Notes: a model not told the origin generated them from the letters alone. Positions 1 through 9,300 are shown, counted from the first letter of the stretch. The stretch is 64,000 nucleotides of DNA from Dietzia aurantiaca (GCF_021033825.1 NZ_JAIFXZ010000003.1:248001-312000); one strand, 5' to 3'. Numbers and translations: made by a program.

Positions 1-532
1 GCAGTACCAGGGTGGTCCCCGACCGGGCCAGCGCGCCGTAGTCGAGGGTCGACTGCGGGCTGCCCGGCGGGACGTGCCCGGAAATGACCGACACCCCCTG
101 AGACAGGCCGCGATGGGTCGCGGGAACACCGGCGAGGGCCGGGACCGCCAGCGCCGAGGTGACGCCCGGGATCACTCTCACCGGCACCCCGGCGGCCGTG
201 CACGCGAGGTACTCCTCGCCGCCGCGGCCGAACAGGAAGCTGTCGCCGCCCTTGAGGCGCACGACCGTCCGTCCGCGCCGTGCCTGGTCGACGAGGATCC
301 GGTTGATCTCCTCCTGCGGGGTCGCCCGGCCGAAGGGGACCTTGCCCACGTCGATCACCTCGATGCGTGCGTCCAACTCCTCGAGCACCGCGACTGGGCC
401 CAGACGGTCGGTCACCACCACGTCGGCGGCGAAGAGCGCCTCCCGCCCGGCGACGGTCATCAGCCCGGGGTCTCCGGGCCCACCGCCCACCAGCACCACC
501 TGACCGGTGATTGCCTCCGCCTCAGCAGTCAC
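1..532 (-). CDS. cobA: Uroporphyrinogen-III C-methyltransferase (SUMT), 3' end cut by window edge
   Basis: Methylates uroporphyrinogen III at C2 and C7 with SAM to give precorrin-2, the entry to the corrin (and siroheme) pathway. 177 residues are visible, starting at a GTG whose GTGA overlaps the cobF stop. Seen: the SAM-binding VGGGPGDPGLMT near residues 14-25, then VVRLKGGDSFLFGRGGEE and IPGVTSALAVPALAGVPATH, all typical of the tetrapyrrole methylase fold. It enters the methylase domain directly, so there is no N-terminal siroheme synthase-like domain. About 80 C-terminal residues lie outside the window. It is the last gene seen in the minus operon cobN-cobF-cobA, under the riboswitch ahead of cobN. 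Confidence 0.93.
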   Translation of the reverse strand, partial: MTAEAEAITGQVVLVGGGPGDPGLMTVAGREALFAADVVVTDRLGPVAVLEELDARIEVIDVGKVPFGRATPQEEINRILVDQARRGRTVVRLKGGDSFLFGRGGEEYLACTAAGVPVRVIPGVTSALAVPALAGVPATHRGLSQGVSVISGHVPPGSPQSTLDYGALARSGTTLVL

Positions 533-1368
533 GTCGTCGTCCTCTCGTCACGCTCAGTCTCACGCCCGTCCCCGCGTCGGAGCAGGTACACGTCCATCAC
601 CCAACCGTGCTCGGCGCGCAGCCGGTCGCGTTCGGCCCGCAGCTCATCAAGCACGTCACCGACCCGCCCGGCGACCAGCGTCTCGCCGGTATCGCCGAGA
701 TTGCCGCCCCACCAGATGTGCCACTCGTCCAGACCGTCGAGCGGCAGGTCGGAGTTGAGCATCACCACCACGTTGTCCGCGCCGGCGGCCACGACCTCGC
801 GCAGCCGCCGGCCGGTGGTGACGGTGATCGTGGCGCCGATCTCGTGCAGGACGAGCCGATGCCGCGCGGCCAGGACCTGCAGCGCGGAGATGCCCGGCAG
901 CACCCGGACGTCGATCGGCACCCGTCCGCGCTCGGCGATCCGGTCCAGGATCCGCAGCGTCGAGTCGTAGAACGCGGGGTCTCCCCACACGGGGATCGCC
1001 ACGTCCCCGGGCCGTTCGGCGAGGATCTGCTCCCAGGCCAGTGCGCGGGCCTGGTGCCAGTCCAGGACCACGCCGCGGTAGTCGCCGTGCGTGGAGGTCG
1101 ACGACGACGAGCGGTCCCTCTCCGGATCCTGTACCCCCACCAGCTCGAGCCCCGGGGCGTGCCGGCCCAGGAGCTCGACGCGCCTGGTGAACAGCGGATC
1201 GCCCGGCCGCTTGAGGGCGGCCACCGCATAGTCGGACGCCTGCAGAGCCCGCACCGCCTCCACGGTGATCTGGTCGAGCCCCCCGGAACCGATGCCCACC
1301 ACGTGGATCCGCCGTCGCCGGCCCTGTGGCGGGCCCGCCACGATGGGTCCGTCAGTCACCGTGGGCAT
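529..1368 (-). CDS. cobF: Precorrin-6A synthase (deacetylating) CobF
   Basis: 279 aa. CobF methylates C1 of precorrin-5 and releases acetate, giving precorrin-6A; it is a hallmark of the aerobic pathway. Seen: a methylase-fold N-terminus (HVVGIGSGGLDQIT), the CobF-like VWGDPAFYDSTLRILD, and VLPGISALQVLAARH. The ATG start overlaps the cobN 3' end by 17 bases and the stop overlaps the cobA GTG, so the three genes are probably translationally coupled. The length is normal for the family. Nothing is unusual apart from a short SSSSTSTHG loop near residue 90. Confidence 0.93.
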   Translation of the reverse strand: MPTVTDGPIVAGPPQGRRRRIHVVGIGSGGLDQITVEAVRALQASDYAVAALKRPGDPLFTRRVELLGRHAPGLELVGVQDPERDRSSSSTSTHGDYRGVVLDWHQARALAWEQILAERPGDVAIPVWGDPAFYDSTLRILDRIAERGRVPIDVRVLPGISALQVLAARHRLVLHEIGATITVTTGRRLREVVAAGADNVVVMLNSDLPLDGLDEWHIWWGGNLGDTGETLVAGRVGDVLDELRAERDRLRAEHGWVMDVYLLRRGDGRETERDERTTT

Positions 1369-4300
1369 CCTCGAGGTCGCCCTCGACGTCCAGGTAGAGC
1401 TGCCGCATCTGATCCATGAGCGCGGCGTCGGGCTCGGCCCAGAGTCCGCGGTCGGCGGCCTCGGACAGCCGCTCGATCATGCCGCGCAGCGCCCACGGAT
1501 TGGACCGTCGCAGGAAGTCCTGGTTGGTCTCGTCCAGCACGTACTCGCGGGTCAGCGTCTCGTACATCCAGTCGTGGACCACGCCGGCGGTTGCGTCGAA
1601 CCCGAACAGGTAGTCCACGGTCGCGGCGAGCTCGAAGGCGCCCTTGTAACCGTGCCGCTGCATGGCCGCGATCCACCGCGGATTGACCACCCGGGCGCGG
1701 AACACCCGGACCGTCTCCTCGGCCAGCGTGCGGGTGCGGACCGCGTCGGGCGTGGTGGAGTCGCCCACGTACGCCCTCGGCTCGGCCCCGGTGAGCGCGC
1801 GCACGGTGGCGATCATGCCGCCGTGGTACTGGAAGTAGTCGTCCGAATCGGCGATGTCGTGCTCACGGGTGTCGATGTTCTTCGCGGCCACGGCGATGCG
1901 CCGGTAGTTCGTCCGCATGTCGTCGGCCGCCGGTACGCCGTCGAGGTCGCGGCCGTAGGCGTACCCGCCCCAGCGGGTGTAGACCTCCGCCAGGTCACGG
2001 TCGTCCCGCCAGTTACCGGCCTCGATCGTCTGCAACAGGCCCGCCCCGTACGAACCGGGAGCGGAGCCGAAGATCCGTGTGGTGGCCCGCCGCTGATCGG
2101 TGTGCTCGGCCAGATCGGCGCGGGCGTGGGCGGCCACGAAGTTCAACTCGTCGGGCTCGTCCAGACCAGCGACCAACTGCACCGCGTCGTCGATCATGGC
2201 GATGACGTGCGGGAATGCGTCCCGGAAGAAACCCGAGATGCGGACGGTCACGTCGATGCGCGGGCGTCCCAGCTCGTCGGCCGGGATCACCTCGAGGCCG
2301 TTGACCCGCCGGGAGGCCTCGTCCCACTGCGGCCGCACGCCGAGCAGGGCCAGCACCTCGGCGATGTCGTCGCCCGAAGTGCGCATGGCGGAGGTACCCC
2401 AGATCGACAATCCCACCGAGGCCGGGTACCCGCCGGTCTCGGACACGTGGCGCTCGAGCAGCGAGTCGGCCATGAGCTGACCCGTCTCCCAGGCCAGGCG
2501 CGAGGGGATGGCCCTCGGGTCAACGGTGTAGAAGTTGCGGCCCGTGGGCAGCACGTTGACCAGGCCACGCAGCGGCGAGCCCGACGGCCCGGCCGGGATG
2601 AAGCCCCCGTCGAGGGCGTGCAGGACCGCGTCCATCTCGTCCACCGTGGCGGCCAGGCGCGGGACGACCTCGCGGGCGGCGAACTCCAGAACGCGACCGA
2701 CCTCGTTGTCGTCGTTGTCCTCACCGAGCCCCGCGGCGGCGAGCACCTCGGACACTGTGGCCTCGTCCCAGTCGCGGGCGTCCATCGCCACGACCAGCTC
2801 GCGGGCCAGCGCCTCGATGCGGTCCACCTCCTCGGTCGGCGCGCCCTCGGCCAGCCCCAGCGCGCGGCGCAGGCCCGGCACCGCGGCGGACTCACCGCCC
2901 CACACCTGCGAGGCCCGCAGGATCGCCAGCACCAGGTTGATGCGCGCCTGCCCCTCGGGCGCCTGGCCCAGGATGTGCAGTCCGTCGCGGATCTGGACGT
3001 CCTTGATCTCACACAGCCAGCCGTCGACGTGAAGGATGAAGTCGTCGAACTCCTCGTCGCCCGGCTGCTGCTCCAGCCCCAGATCCTCGTGCATGTGCGC
3101 GGACTGCATGAGGGTCCAGATCTGGTCGCGGATGGCGCCGATCTTGGCCGGGTCCATCGCGGCGATGTTCCCGTACTCGTCCAGCAGCTGCTCGAGGCGG
3201 GCGATGTCGCCGTACGACTCCGCGCGGGCCATCGGCGGCACCAGATGGTCGACGATCGTGGCGTGCGCCCTACGCTTGGCCTGCGCACCCTCGCCGGGGT
3301 CATTGACGAGGAACGGGTAGATCAGCGGCATCTCGGCGATCGCCGCGTCGGTCGCGCAGTCCGCCGACAGGGCAGCGTTCTTGCCCGGCAGCCACTCCAG
3401 TGAGCCGTGCTTGCCCAGGTGGACCAGCGCATGCGCGCCGAAGCCGCGGGACAGCCAGCGGTAGGCGGCCAGGTAGTGATGCGACGGCGCGAGCTCGGGG
3501 TCGTGGTAGATCGCCACCGGGTTCTCGCCGAACCCGCGGGGCGGCTGGATGAGCAGCACCACGTTGCCGGCCTGCAGCGTCGCGAGGACGATCTCACCGG
3601 CGTCGTTGACGAACAGCTCGCCGGGTGCCTCACCCCACGCCTCGACCATCTCGTCGCGCAGCGCGTCTGACAGGTCCTCGGTCCAGCGCAGGTAGTCGGA
3701 GGTGCTGATCCGCACGTGGGAGTCGGTGAGCTGAGCGGTGGTCAGCCACTCCTCGTCCTGACCGCCCGCCTCGATGAGCGCGTGGATGAGGGCGTCGCCG
3801 GCGGCGGTGTCGTCGGCGAAACCGGCGTCCGCCCCGCTGCCGGCGCCGTCCGCCGCACCGTCCCCGCCGGTGCGGGTGAGGAAGCGGGCGATCGGGCCGT
3901 CGTCCGGCCCCAGGTCGTAGCCCTCCTCACGCATGCGGCGCAGCAGCCGGATGGTGGAGACGGGCGTGTCCAGGCCGACGGCGTTGCCGATGCGCGAATG
4001 CTTGGTGGGGTACGCCGAGAGCACGAGCGCGATCCGGCGCTCGGCCCGCGGGATGTGCCGCAGCCGGGCGTGGGCCACGGCGATCCCCGCGACGCGCGCG
4101 CAGCGTTCGGGGTCGGCGACGTAGCGGGGCAGGCCGTCGGCGTCGATCTCCTTGAACGAGAACGGGGCGGTGATGATGCGGCCGTCGAACTCGGGAATCG
4201 CGATCTGGTTGGCCGAGTCGAGCGGGTTCACACCGTCGTCGGAGCCCTCCCAGTCATCGCGACCCCAGGTCAGGCACAGCCCTTGCAAGATAGGGATGTC

Positions 4301-5101
4301 CAACGCGGCGATGCGCTCCACGTCCCAGCTCTCGTCATCGCCCCCGGCCCCGGCGGCGCCGGGCGTGGTCCCGCCGGCGGCGAGCACCGTGACGACCAGC
4401 GCGTCGAGCGTCCCGAGCGCGTCGAACAGCTCGTCCGGCGCCGCCCGCAGCGAGCCGGCGAACACCGGCACGCCCACGGCCTCGCCGGTGGCGTCGATCG
4501 CGTCCGCCAGCGCGTGCGCGAAGCCCGCGTTCCCGCTCACCTCGTGGGCACGGTAGTAGAGCACGCCGACGCGCGGCAGGTCGCCCGCCGGGGCGCCAGG
4601 CCGTTCGGGGAGCCCCCACACTGGTACGGCCACAGGCGGTTCGAACCCGGTTCCGGTGAGCAGGACCGTGTCCGAGAGGAAGGCGTGGAGCTGCGCAAGG
4701 TTGGCGGGCCCGCCCTCGGCGAGGTAGCGGTGCGCCTCGGCGGCGGTGCCGATGGGGACGGTGGAGACCTCCATGAGGTCCGCGTCCGGGGACTGTTCGC
4801 CGCCCAGGACGACGACGGGCACGCCGGCACCCAGCACCGCCTCGAAGCCGTGGTCCCACGAGCGCCTGGATCCGAGGATCCTGACGACGACGAGGTCGGC
4901 CCCGGTGAGCAGGTGCGGGAGGTCGGCCTCCACGTCGATGCGTGACGGGTTGCCGAGCGTGAACGCCGCCCCGGATTCCCGCGCGGAGAGTAGGTCTGTG
5001 TCGGAGGTGGACAGCAGTGCGATGCGGGGAGCACGCGAATCGGACGACTCGGGTGTTGCCGCGGCGTCGTCAGGGGACGCCGAACGCCGGTCATGGCGCA
5101 T
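1352..5101 (-). CDS. cobN: Cobaltochelatase large subunit CobN
   Basis: 1249 aa. ATP-dependent cobalt insertion into hydrogenobyrinic acid a,c-diamide; the protein is the ChlH-like porphyrinoid-binding subunit. Seen: the conserved ALVHLGKHGSLEWLPGKN block near residue 560 and a C-terminal WALRGMIERLSEAADRGLW typical of CobN/ChlH. The start is set at the ATG at 5101, which has a GGAGAAG ribosome site 5 bases upstream. The frame stays open to 5380, but that extension runs through the riboswitch aptamer and is rejected. No cobS or cobT is seen; the AAA+/VWA partner is probably the ChlI-ChlD fusion at 49741. First gene of the minus operon. Confidence 0.95.
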   Translation of the reverse strand: MRHDRRSASPDDAAATPESSDSRAPRIALLSTSDTDLLSARESGAAFTLGNPSRIDVEADLPHLLTGADLVVVRILGSRRSWDHGFEAVLGAGVPVVVLGGEQSPDADLMEVSTVPIGTAAEAHRYLAEGGPANLAQLHAFLSDTVLLTGTGFEPPVAVPVWGLPERPGAPAGDLPRVGVLYYRAHEVSGNAGFAHALADAIDATGEAVGVPVFAGSLRAAPDELFDALGTLDALVVTVLAAGGTTPGAAGAGGDDESWDVERIAALDIPILQGLCLTWGRDDWEGSDDGVNPLDSANQIAIPEFDGRIITAPFSFKEIDADGLPRYVADPERCARVAGIAVAHARLRHIPRAERRIALVLSAYPTKHSRIGNAVGLDTPVSTIRLLRRMREEGYDLGPDDGPIARFLTRTGGDGAADGAGSGADAGFADDTAAGDALIHALIEAGGQDEEWLTTAQLTDSHVRISTSDYLRWTEDLSDALRDEMVEAWGEAPGELFVNDAGEIVLATLQAGNVVLLIQPPRGFGENPVAIYHDPELAPSHHYLAAYRWLSRGFGAHALVHLGKHGSLEWLPGKNAALSADCATDAAIAEMPLIYPFLVNDPGEGAQAKRRAHATIVDHLVPPMARAESYGDIARLEQLLDEYGNIAAMDPAKIGAIRDQIWTLMQSAHMHEDLGLEQQPGDEEFDDFILHVDGWLCEIKDVQIRDGLHILGQAPEGQARINLVLAILRASQVWGGESAAVPGLRRALGLAEGAPTEEVDRIEALARELVVAMDARDWDEATVSEVLAAAGLGEDNDDNEVGRVLEFAAREVVPRLAATVDEMDAVLHALDGGFIPAGPSGSPLRGLVNVLPTGRNFYTVDPRAIPSRLAWETGQLMADSLLERHVSETGGYPASVGLSIWGTSAMRTSGDDIAEVLALLGVRPQWDEASRRVNGLEVIPADELGRPRIDVTVRISGFFRDAFPHVIAMIDDAVQLVAGLDEPDELNFVAAHARADLAEHTDQRRATTRIFGSAPGSYGAGLLQTIEAGNWRDDRDLAEVYTRWGGYAYGRDLDGVPAADDMRTNYRRIAVAAKNIDTREHDIADSDDYFQYHGGMIATVRALTGAEPRAYVGDSTTPDAVRTRTLAEETVRVFRARVVNPRWIAAMQRHGYKGAFELAATVDYLFGFDATAGVVHDWMYETLTREYVLDETNQDFLRRSNPWALRGMIERLSEAADRGLWAEPDAALMDQMRQLYLDVEGDLEDAHGD

Positions 5102-5134
5102 GTTCTTCTCCAAACCCTCGTGGAACATGTCGCC

Positions 5135-5305
5135 GTGGCCGGTCTCCTGGCTTTCGCATCGACGCCACGCGACCGACCTTCCCGGGCTGGTGAGCCCAGT
5201 GGCCTCCACCCCGTGAGGGACGGACGAGGGCCGCGGAACTCCGCGACTACAGTGGCGAGGGCCGCGCCGGCTTTCCCTCCGGCTTCCCGAACACCACGGC
5301 ACCAC
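5135..5305 (-). promoter_or_regulatory. Cobalamin riboswitch upstream of cobN
   Basis: Read on the minus strand, the region contains GGGAAGCCGG, AAAGCCGGCGCGG, the B12-box core CGCCACTGT, a second GCCACTGGGC, and the 3' element GAAAGCCAGGAGACCGGCC. This is the consensus layout of the AdoCbl aptamer. It ends about 35 bases before the cobN ATG, so ligand binding probably hides the ribosome site. It is assigned by motif reading; no folding was computed. Confidence 0.92.
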
Positions 5306-5375
5306 CGAGACTATCGGCCGCCTCCGGAGCCCGGCCCGCCGCCCTGGGTTCGACGGCGTCCGCGTAGGCTCCAGG
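5306..5375. promoter_or_regulatory. Back-to-back promoters between two riboswitches
   Basis: Only about 70 bases separate the two aptamers. A GATAGT hexamer on the minus strand (forward ACTATC, 5310-5315) sits just before the cobN leader. TAGGCT on the plus strand (5365-5370) sits about 7 bases before the cobH leader. Both fit actinobacterial -10 elements; -35 elements are not clear. Assigned by position and hexamer only. Confidence 0.5.
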
Positions 5376-5466
5376 GGCATCCCACGGCGAGGAACCCGGT
5401 GCGATTCCGGGGCGGTTCCGCCACTGTGAAGCCCTGACCAGGGCCGTCAGCCAGATACTGGCCGGG
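5376..5466 (+). promoter_or_regulatory. Cobalamin riboswitch upstream of cobH
   Basis: Contains GAGGAACCCGGTGCGATTCC, GGGGCGGTTCCGCCACTGTG (the B12 box), and GTCAGCCAGATACTGGCC as the 3' closing element. It is compact, with a short variable arm. About 70 bases further on, a GGGG/CCCC hairpin directly precedes the GAGGAGG ribosome site of cobH, a plausible expression platform. The 5102-5536 gene-free stretch is thus fully used by two divergent riboswitches and their promoters. Confidence 0.92.
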
Positions 5467-5536
5467 GGATGGACGTGCGGTCACTCCCGCGCCGACGTCG
5501 ACTTTCTGACCGGGGCGAGAACCCCGAGGAGGACCC

Positions 5537-6202
5537 ATGCCTGGTGCCGTCCGGCCGCCGCGTCGCTATGACTACATCGACGACGGCTCCGCCATCTACC
5601 TGGATTCCTTCGCCACCATCCGGCGGGAGACCGACCTCTCGCGGATCCCCGGGGACGCCGAGAAGCTCGCGGTCCGCATGGTGCACGGCACGGGTCAGAC
5701 GGATCTGACCGGGGACCTGCAGGTGCATCCCGGTCTCGTCGGCGCCGCCCGATCGGCCCTCGACGCCGGCGCGCCGATCCTCTGTGACGCCCATATGGTC
5801 GCCTCAGGCGTCACCCGCGCGCGGCTGCCGCGGGCCAACGACGTGGTGTGCACTCTGAACGACCCGCAGGTCCCCGAGCTGGCCCGGCAGATGGGCACCA
5901 CCCGCTCCGCGGCCGCGCTGGCACTGTGGGGTGACCGGCTCGACGGCGCCGTGGTGGCGATCGGCAACGCCCCCACCGCCCTGTTCCACCTGCTCGAGAT
6001 GCTGCTCGACGGCGCACCCCGGCCCGCGGCGGTCATCGGCTGCCCGGTCGGCTTCATCGGAGCGGCCGAATCCAAGGCGGCACTGGCCGATTTCGCCAGC
6101 GACCACGGGATCGACATCCCGTTCGTCACCGTGCACGGCCGCCGCGGCGGCTCGGCGATGACCGCCTCCGCCGTCAACGCCCTGGCGCAGGACGCCGAGT
6201 GA
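5537..6202 (+). CDS. cobH: Precorrin-8X methylmutase CobH
   Basis: 221 aa. Moves the C11 methyl of precorrin-8X to C12, giving hydrogenobyrinic acid. Seen: YDYIDDGSAIYLDSFATIR at the N-terminus, the catalytic-His motif VRMVHGTGQTD (His50), CDAHMVASGVTR, and GCPVGFIGAAESK. The ATG follows a strong GAGGAGG site. The stop overlaps the GTG of cobIJ (GTGA). First gene of the plus operon cobH-cobIJ-bluB under the riboswitch at 5376. Confidence 0.95.
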   Translation: MPGAVRPPRRYDYIDDGSAIYLDSFATIRRETDLSRIPGDAEKLAVRMVHGTGQTDLTGDLQVHPGLVGAARSALDAGAPILCDAHMVASGVTRARLPRANDVVCTLNDPQVPELARQMGTTRSAAALALWGDRLDGAVVAIGNAPTALFHLLEMLLDGAPRPAAVIGCPVGFIGAAESKAALADFASDHGIDIPFVTVHGRRGGSAMTASAVNALAQDAE

Positions 6203-7725
6203 GCGCGGGCCGCCTCTACGGCGTCGGCGTGGGACCGGGAGACCCCGAGCTCATGACCCTCAAGGCCGCCCGACTCATCGGAGCCGCCGACGTGGTGGCC
6301 TTCCACGCCGGGCGCGGCAAGCAGTCCAACGCCCGGCGCATCGCCGCCGACCTCATCCCCGCCGGCGCGATCGAGGAGGTGCTCGAGTACCCGGTCACCA
6401 CGGGCCTGACCGAGCATCCCGGTGGGTACGCGGGCGCGATCGCCGACTTCTACGAGCGCAGCGCTCAGCGTCTCGCCGAGCACCTCGCCGCGGGACGCGA
6501 CGTGGTCCTGCTGGCCGAGGGAGACCCTCTGTTCTACGGCTCGTTCATGTACATGCACGACCGGCTCTCGGAGCGATTCCTCACCGAGATCGTCCCCGGG
6601 GTGCCGGCCTTCGCCGCCGCCACCGCCGCGGCCGCGACCCCGCTGGTCAGGCAGACCGATGTGCTCACCGTGCTGCCCGGCACGCTGCCCGAGCCCGAGC
6701 TCGCCCGGCGACTGGCCGACACCGACGGCGCGATCATCATGAAACTCGGGCGCAACTTCCCCGCCGTGCGCCAGGCGCTCGAGTCCGCCGGGCGGCTTGA
6801 GGGCGCGGTGTACGTCGAGCGCGCCTCGACGGATGCAGAGGCGCATCACCCGGTTCGCGAGGTCGACCCGGAGACCGTGCCGTACTTCTCCCTCGTCGTC
6901 GTCCCCGGGGACTCCCACCACCACGACCCCACCGGCCGCCGGCCCGCACAACTGACCGCTTCGGCCTCCGACCCCGCCGCTCCCGGCGCCCGCGGCGTCG
7001 TGCACGTGGTGGGGCTCGGACCCGGGCCGGACGACTGGCTCACGCCGGAGGCCGCACGGGTACTCGCCGAGGTGGACCACGTCGTGGGCTACGCGCCGTA
7101 CGTCAGCCGGGTGCCGCAGCGGCCCGGGCTGCGGCGGCACAGCTCCGGCAACACCGTGGAGGTCGACCGGGCGGGTCTTGCCCTGGAGTTGGCGGCCACG
7201 GGCGAGCAGGTGGCCGTGGTCTCGGGCGGTGACGCGGGCGTGTTCGGCATGGCGTCGGCGGTGTTCGAGGCCGCCGAGGACCCGCGTCACGACGGGGTCG
7301 ACATCCGCGTGGTGCCCGGCGTCTCCGCGGTGCAGGCGGTGGCCGCGCGGGCCGGGGCGCCGATCGGCGCGGACTTCGCGGTGGTGAGCCTGTCGGACCG
7401 ACTCAAGCCGTGGGAGGTGATCGCCCGCCGGCTCGACGCGATCGCCGCCGCCGACCTGGTCCTGGCCGTCTACAACCCCGCGTCCCGCTCGCGCACCCAC
7501 CAGGTCGCCGACGCCCGGGACGTGCTGCTACGCCATCGTGATTCCGCCACGCCGGTCGTGGTGGGTCGGGACGTCGGCCGCACCGGGGAATCGCTGACCG
7601 TCACCACACTGGGCGAGCTCGACTGCGACGCGATCGACATGAAGTGCCTGCTCATCGTGGGCGCGTCCGGGACCCGGGTGACCGACTCCGGCCGCGTGTG
7701 GAGTCCGCGTTTCGTGCGAGCATGA
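6199..7725 (+). CDS. cobIJ: Precorrin-2 C20-methyltransferase / precorrin-3B C17-methyltransferase fusion CobIJ
   Basis: 508 aa with two tetrapyrrole methylase domains. Residues about 1-245 are CobI (YGVGVGPGDPELMTLKAARL, LAEGDPLFYGSFMYMHDRL). Residues about 268-508 are CobJ (VVGLGPGPDDWLTPEAARVL, VSGGDAGVFGMAS, YNPASRSRTHQ). CobI methylates C20 of precorrin-2; CobJ methylates C17 with ring contraction. The fusion is common in mycobacteria and relatives. GTG start coupled to cobH; the stop overlaps the bluB ATG. CobG (precorrin-3B synthase), which acts between the two activities, is not in the window. Confidence 0.95.
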   Translation: MSAGRLYGVGVGPGDPELMTLKAARLIGAADVVAFHAGRGKQSNARRIAADLIPAGAIEEVLEYPVTTGLTEHPGGYAGAIADFYERSAQRLAEHLAAGRDVVLLAEGDPLFYGSFMYMHDRLSERFLTEIVPGVPAFAAATAAAATPLVRQTDVLTVLPGTLPEPELARRLADTDGAIIMKLGRNFPAVRQALESAGRLEGAVYVERASTDAEAHHPVREVDPETVPYFSLVVVPGDSHHHDPTGRRPAQLTASASDPAAPGARGVVHVVGLGPGPDDWLTPEAARVLAEVDHVVGYAPYVSRVPQRPGLRRHSSGNTVEVDRAGLALELAATGEQVAVVSGGDAGVFGMASAVFEAAEDPRHDGVDIRVVPGVSAVQAVAARAGAPIGADFAVVSLSDRLKPWEVIARRLDAIAAADLVLAVYNPASRSRTHQVADARDVLLRHRDSATPVVVGRDVGRTGESLTVTTLGELDCDAIDMKCLLIVGASGTRVTDSGRVWSPRFVRA

Positions 7726-8357
7726 CGCTCGTGAACCACGAGGAGCTCGAAGCGGCCGACGCGGACGCGCTGTGGCGGGTGCTCGCCACCAGGCGTGACC
7801 ACCGCCATTTCCATCCGACGCCGGTGCCGCGGGAGCTGATCGACCGGCTGCTCTCGGTCTTCTCGGTCGCTCCGAGCGTAGGGCTCAGCCAGCCGTGGCA
7901 CGTGACCGTGGTGCAGGACCGCGCTGTTCGAGAGGCCGTCCATGCCGGTTTCCGGGACGTACGCGCCGCCGAGGCCGAGCGCTTCTCCGGCGAGCGGCGC
8001 GAGCTGTACGACACGCTACGGCTCGAGGGCATCCTCCAGGCCCCGGTCGGCCTGGTGGTGAGCCACCTGCCGCCGGACGGGCCGGTGTTGGGGACGACGG
8101 CGATGCCCGCCGCGTCGGAGTACAGCGTCATCTCGGCCATCACGCTGCTGTGGCTGGCCACCACCGCCGAGGGCCTGGGCATGGGCTGGGTGAGCCTGCT
8201 CGACCCGGACCACCTCAGCGACGCTGTGCCGATCCCCGAAGACGCCCGACCGCTGGCCTACCTGTGCATCGGTTACCCGTCCCTCGAGCTGGGCGAGCCG
8301 CTGCTGCAGACCGTCGGTTGGGGCCGGCGTAAGCCGCTGCCGGTCGACTGGGTGTGA
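7722..8357 (+). CDS. bluB: 5,6-dimethylbenzimidazole synthase BluB
   Basis: 211 aa, nitroreductase-like. BluB cleaves FMNH2 with oxygen to make 5,6-dimethylbenzimidazole, the lower ligand of B12. Seen: VLATRRDHRHFHPTPVPREL, APSVGLSQPWHVTVVQD, and the C-terminal GLGMGWVSLLDPD with LCIGYP, matching BluB rather than a general nitroreductase. The ATG at 7722 overlaps the cobIJ stop (ATGA); an upstream extension inside cobIJ is rejected. Co-transcription with corrin genes means ring and lower ligand are regulated together. Confidence 0.92.
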   Translation: MTLVNHEELEAADADALWRVLATRRDHRHFHPTPVPRELIDRLLSVFSVAPSVGLSQPWHVTVVQDRAVREAVHAGFRDVRAAEAERFSGERRELYDTLRLEGILQAPVGLVVSHLPPDGPVLGTTAMPAASEYSVISAITLLWLATTAEGLGMGWVSLLDPDHLSDAVPIPEDARPLAYLCIGYPSLELGEPLLQTVGWGRRKPLPVDWV

Positions 8358-8412
8358 GGATTCCCGGTGCGTGACGGGATCGTGCCTGACGGCGTTGATC
8401 CGCTACCGGCGC

Positions 8413-9300
8413 CTACCCACTACCAGCGGTGAAGTCCGCCCGGTGATCTCGCAGAGCCTGCGCCAGGTCGCGCGTGGCACGAGTGGGTGCTCGGCGGGTC
8501 GCCAGGGCAAAGACGACGTCGGGCATCGGCGGCAGCTCCGGCTCCTCCAGCAGCGCCAGCCCGCCCGGGATCAGTGATTCGGCGAACGGCATGATGCCGA
8601 TACCGCTGAGCGTGGCTGCGCGCAGTCCGGCGAGGCTTGTCGAGGTCGCCGCCGTGCGGTAGGCGACGCCGTGGCTCTCGAGCGCGCCGACGGCCGCGTC
8701 TCGCGTCACCGAGGGCCTCGGATAGAGAACCAGCGGCAGTGGCTCGTCGAGAGGCGGTTCGTAGCCAGCTCGGGCCGCCCAGACGAGTCGATCCGAGAAC
8801 AGCGGCTCGACCTCGAGCGCGTCCACACCGCGCGACGGACCCGGGCGCATGGCGAGGATGATGTCCAGCTCCGCGGACCTCAACCGTCGATGCAGCTCGA
8901 CGCTGAGATGGATCGACAGCTCCACGTCGAGAAACGGATGCTCCAGCCGTAGTCGCTCGAGGAAGGTCGGCAGATGGGTGAAGGCGAAGTCCTCCGAGAC
9001 CCCGAACCGCACGGTGTAGCGACGATGATGAAACCCGCTCTCGTCCAGCGCTTCATCAGCCAGCGCGAGAATGCGATGGCCGTAGGTCAGGAAGCGCTCC
9101 CCCGCCGGCGTGAGCCGGACGGAGTGGGTGTCCCTCTCCAGGAGCGGGTGTGAGAAGTGCTCTTCGAGCTGACGCACGCGTGCACTGATCGTTGACTGAC
9201 TCAGACCCAGCCGGCGCGCGGCTCGGGTGAAGCTCAGTTCCGACGCCACGGCGAGAAAACTCCGCACGAGTCGAAGGTCCAGATCGCGCTCCATGGTCAT
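8413..9300 (-). CDS. LysR-family transcriptional regulator
   Basis: 295 aa. N-terminal winged helix (residues about 5-64): LRLVRSFLAVASELSFTRAA and LGLSQSTISARVRQLEEH. The substrate domain follows (FGVSEDFAFTHLPTFLERL, LDIILAMRPGP). ATG at 9300, or a second ATG two codons later; no clear ribosome site. Divergent from the SBF-type transporter at 9371 with 70 bases between, the usual layout for a LysR protein controlling its neighbour. The ligand is unknown. It converges on bluB but shows no link to B12. Confidence 0.85.
   Translation of the reverse strand: MTMERDLDLRLVRSFLAVASELSFTRAARRLGLSQSTISARVRQLEEHFSHPLLERDTHSVRLTPAGERFLTYGHRILALADEALDESGFHHRRYTVRFGVSEDFAFTHLPTFLERLRLEHPFLDVELSIHLSVELHRRLRSAELDIILAMRPGPSRGVDALEVEPLFSDRLVWAARAGYEPPLDEPLPLVLYPRPSVTRDAAVGALESHGVAYRTAATSTSLAGLRAATLSGIGIMPFAESLIPGGLALLEEPELPPMPDVVFALATRRAPTRATRDLAQALRDHRADFTAGSG

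Noticed and set aside
1265-3403. 712-codon open frame on the plus strand opposite cobN
   Set aside because: An antisense frame produced by high-GC third positions; the protein is rich in Arg, Gly and His with no recognisable domain.
5102-5380. N-terminal extension of cobN to 5380
   Set aside because: It would translate the cobalamin riboswitch; the ATG at 5101 has a good ribosome site and matches where CobN begins.
5695-7500. Long minus-strand frame opposite cobH and cobIJ
   Set aside because: Same composition artefact; crosses two certain genes.
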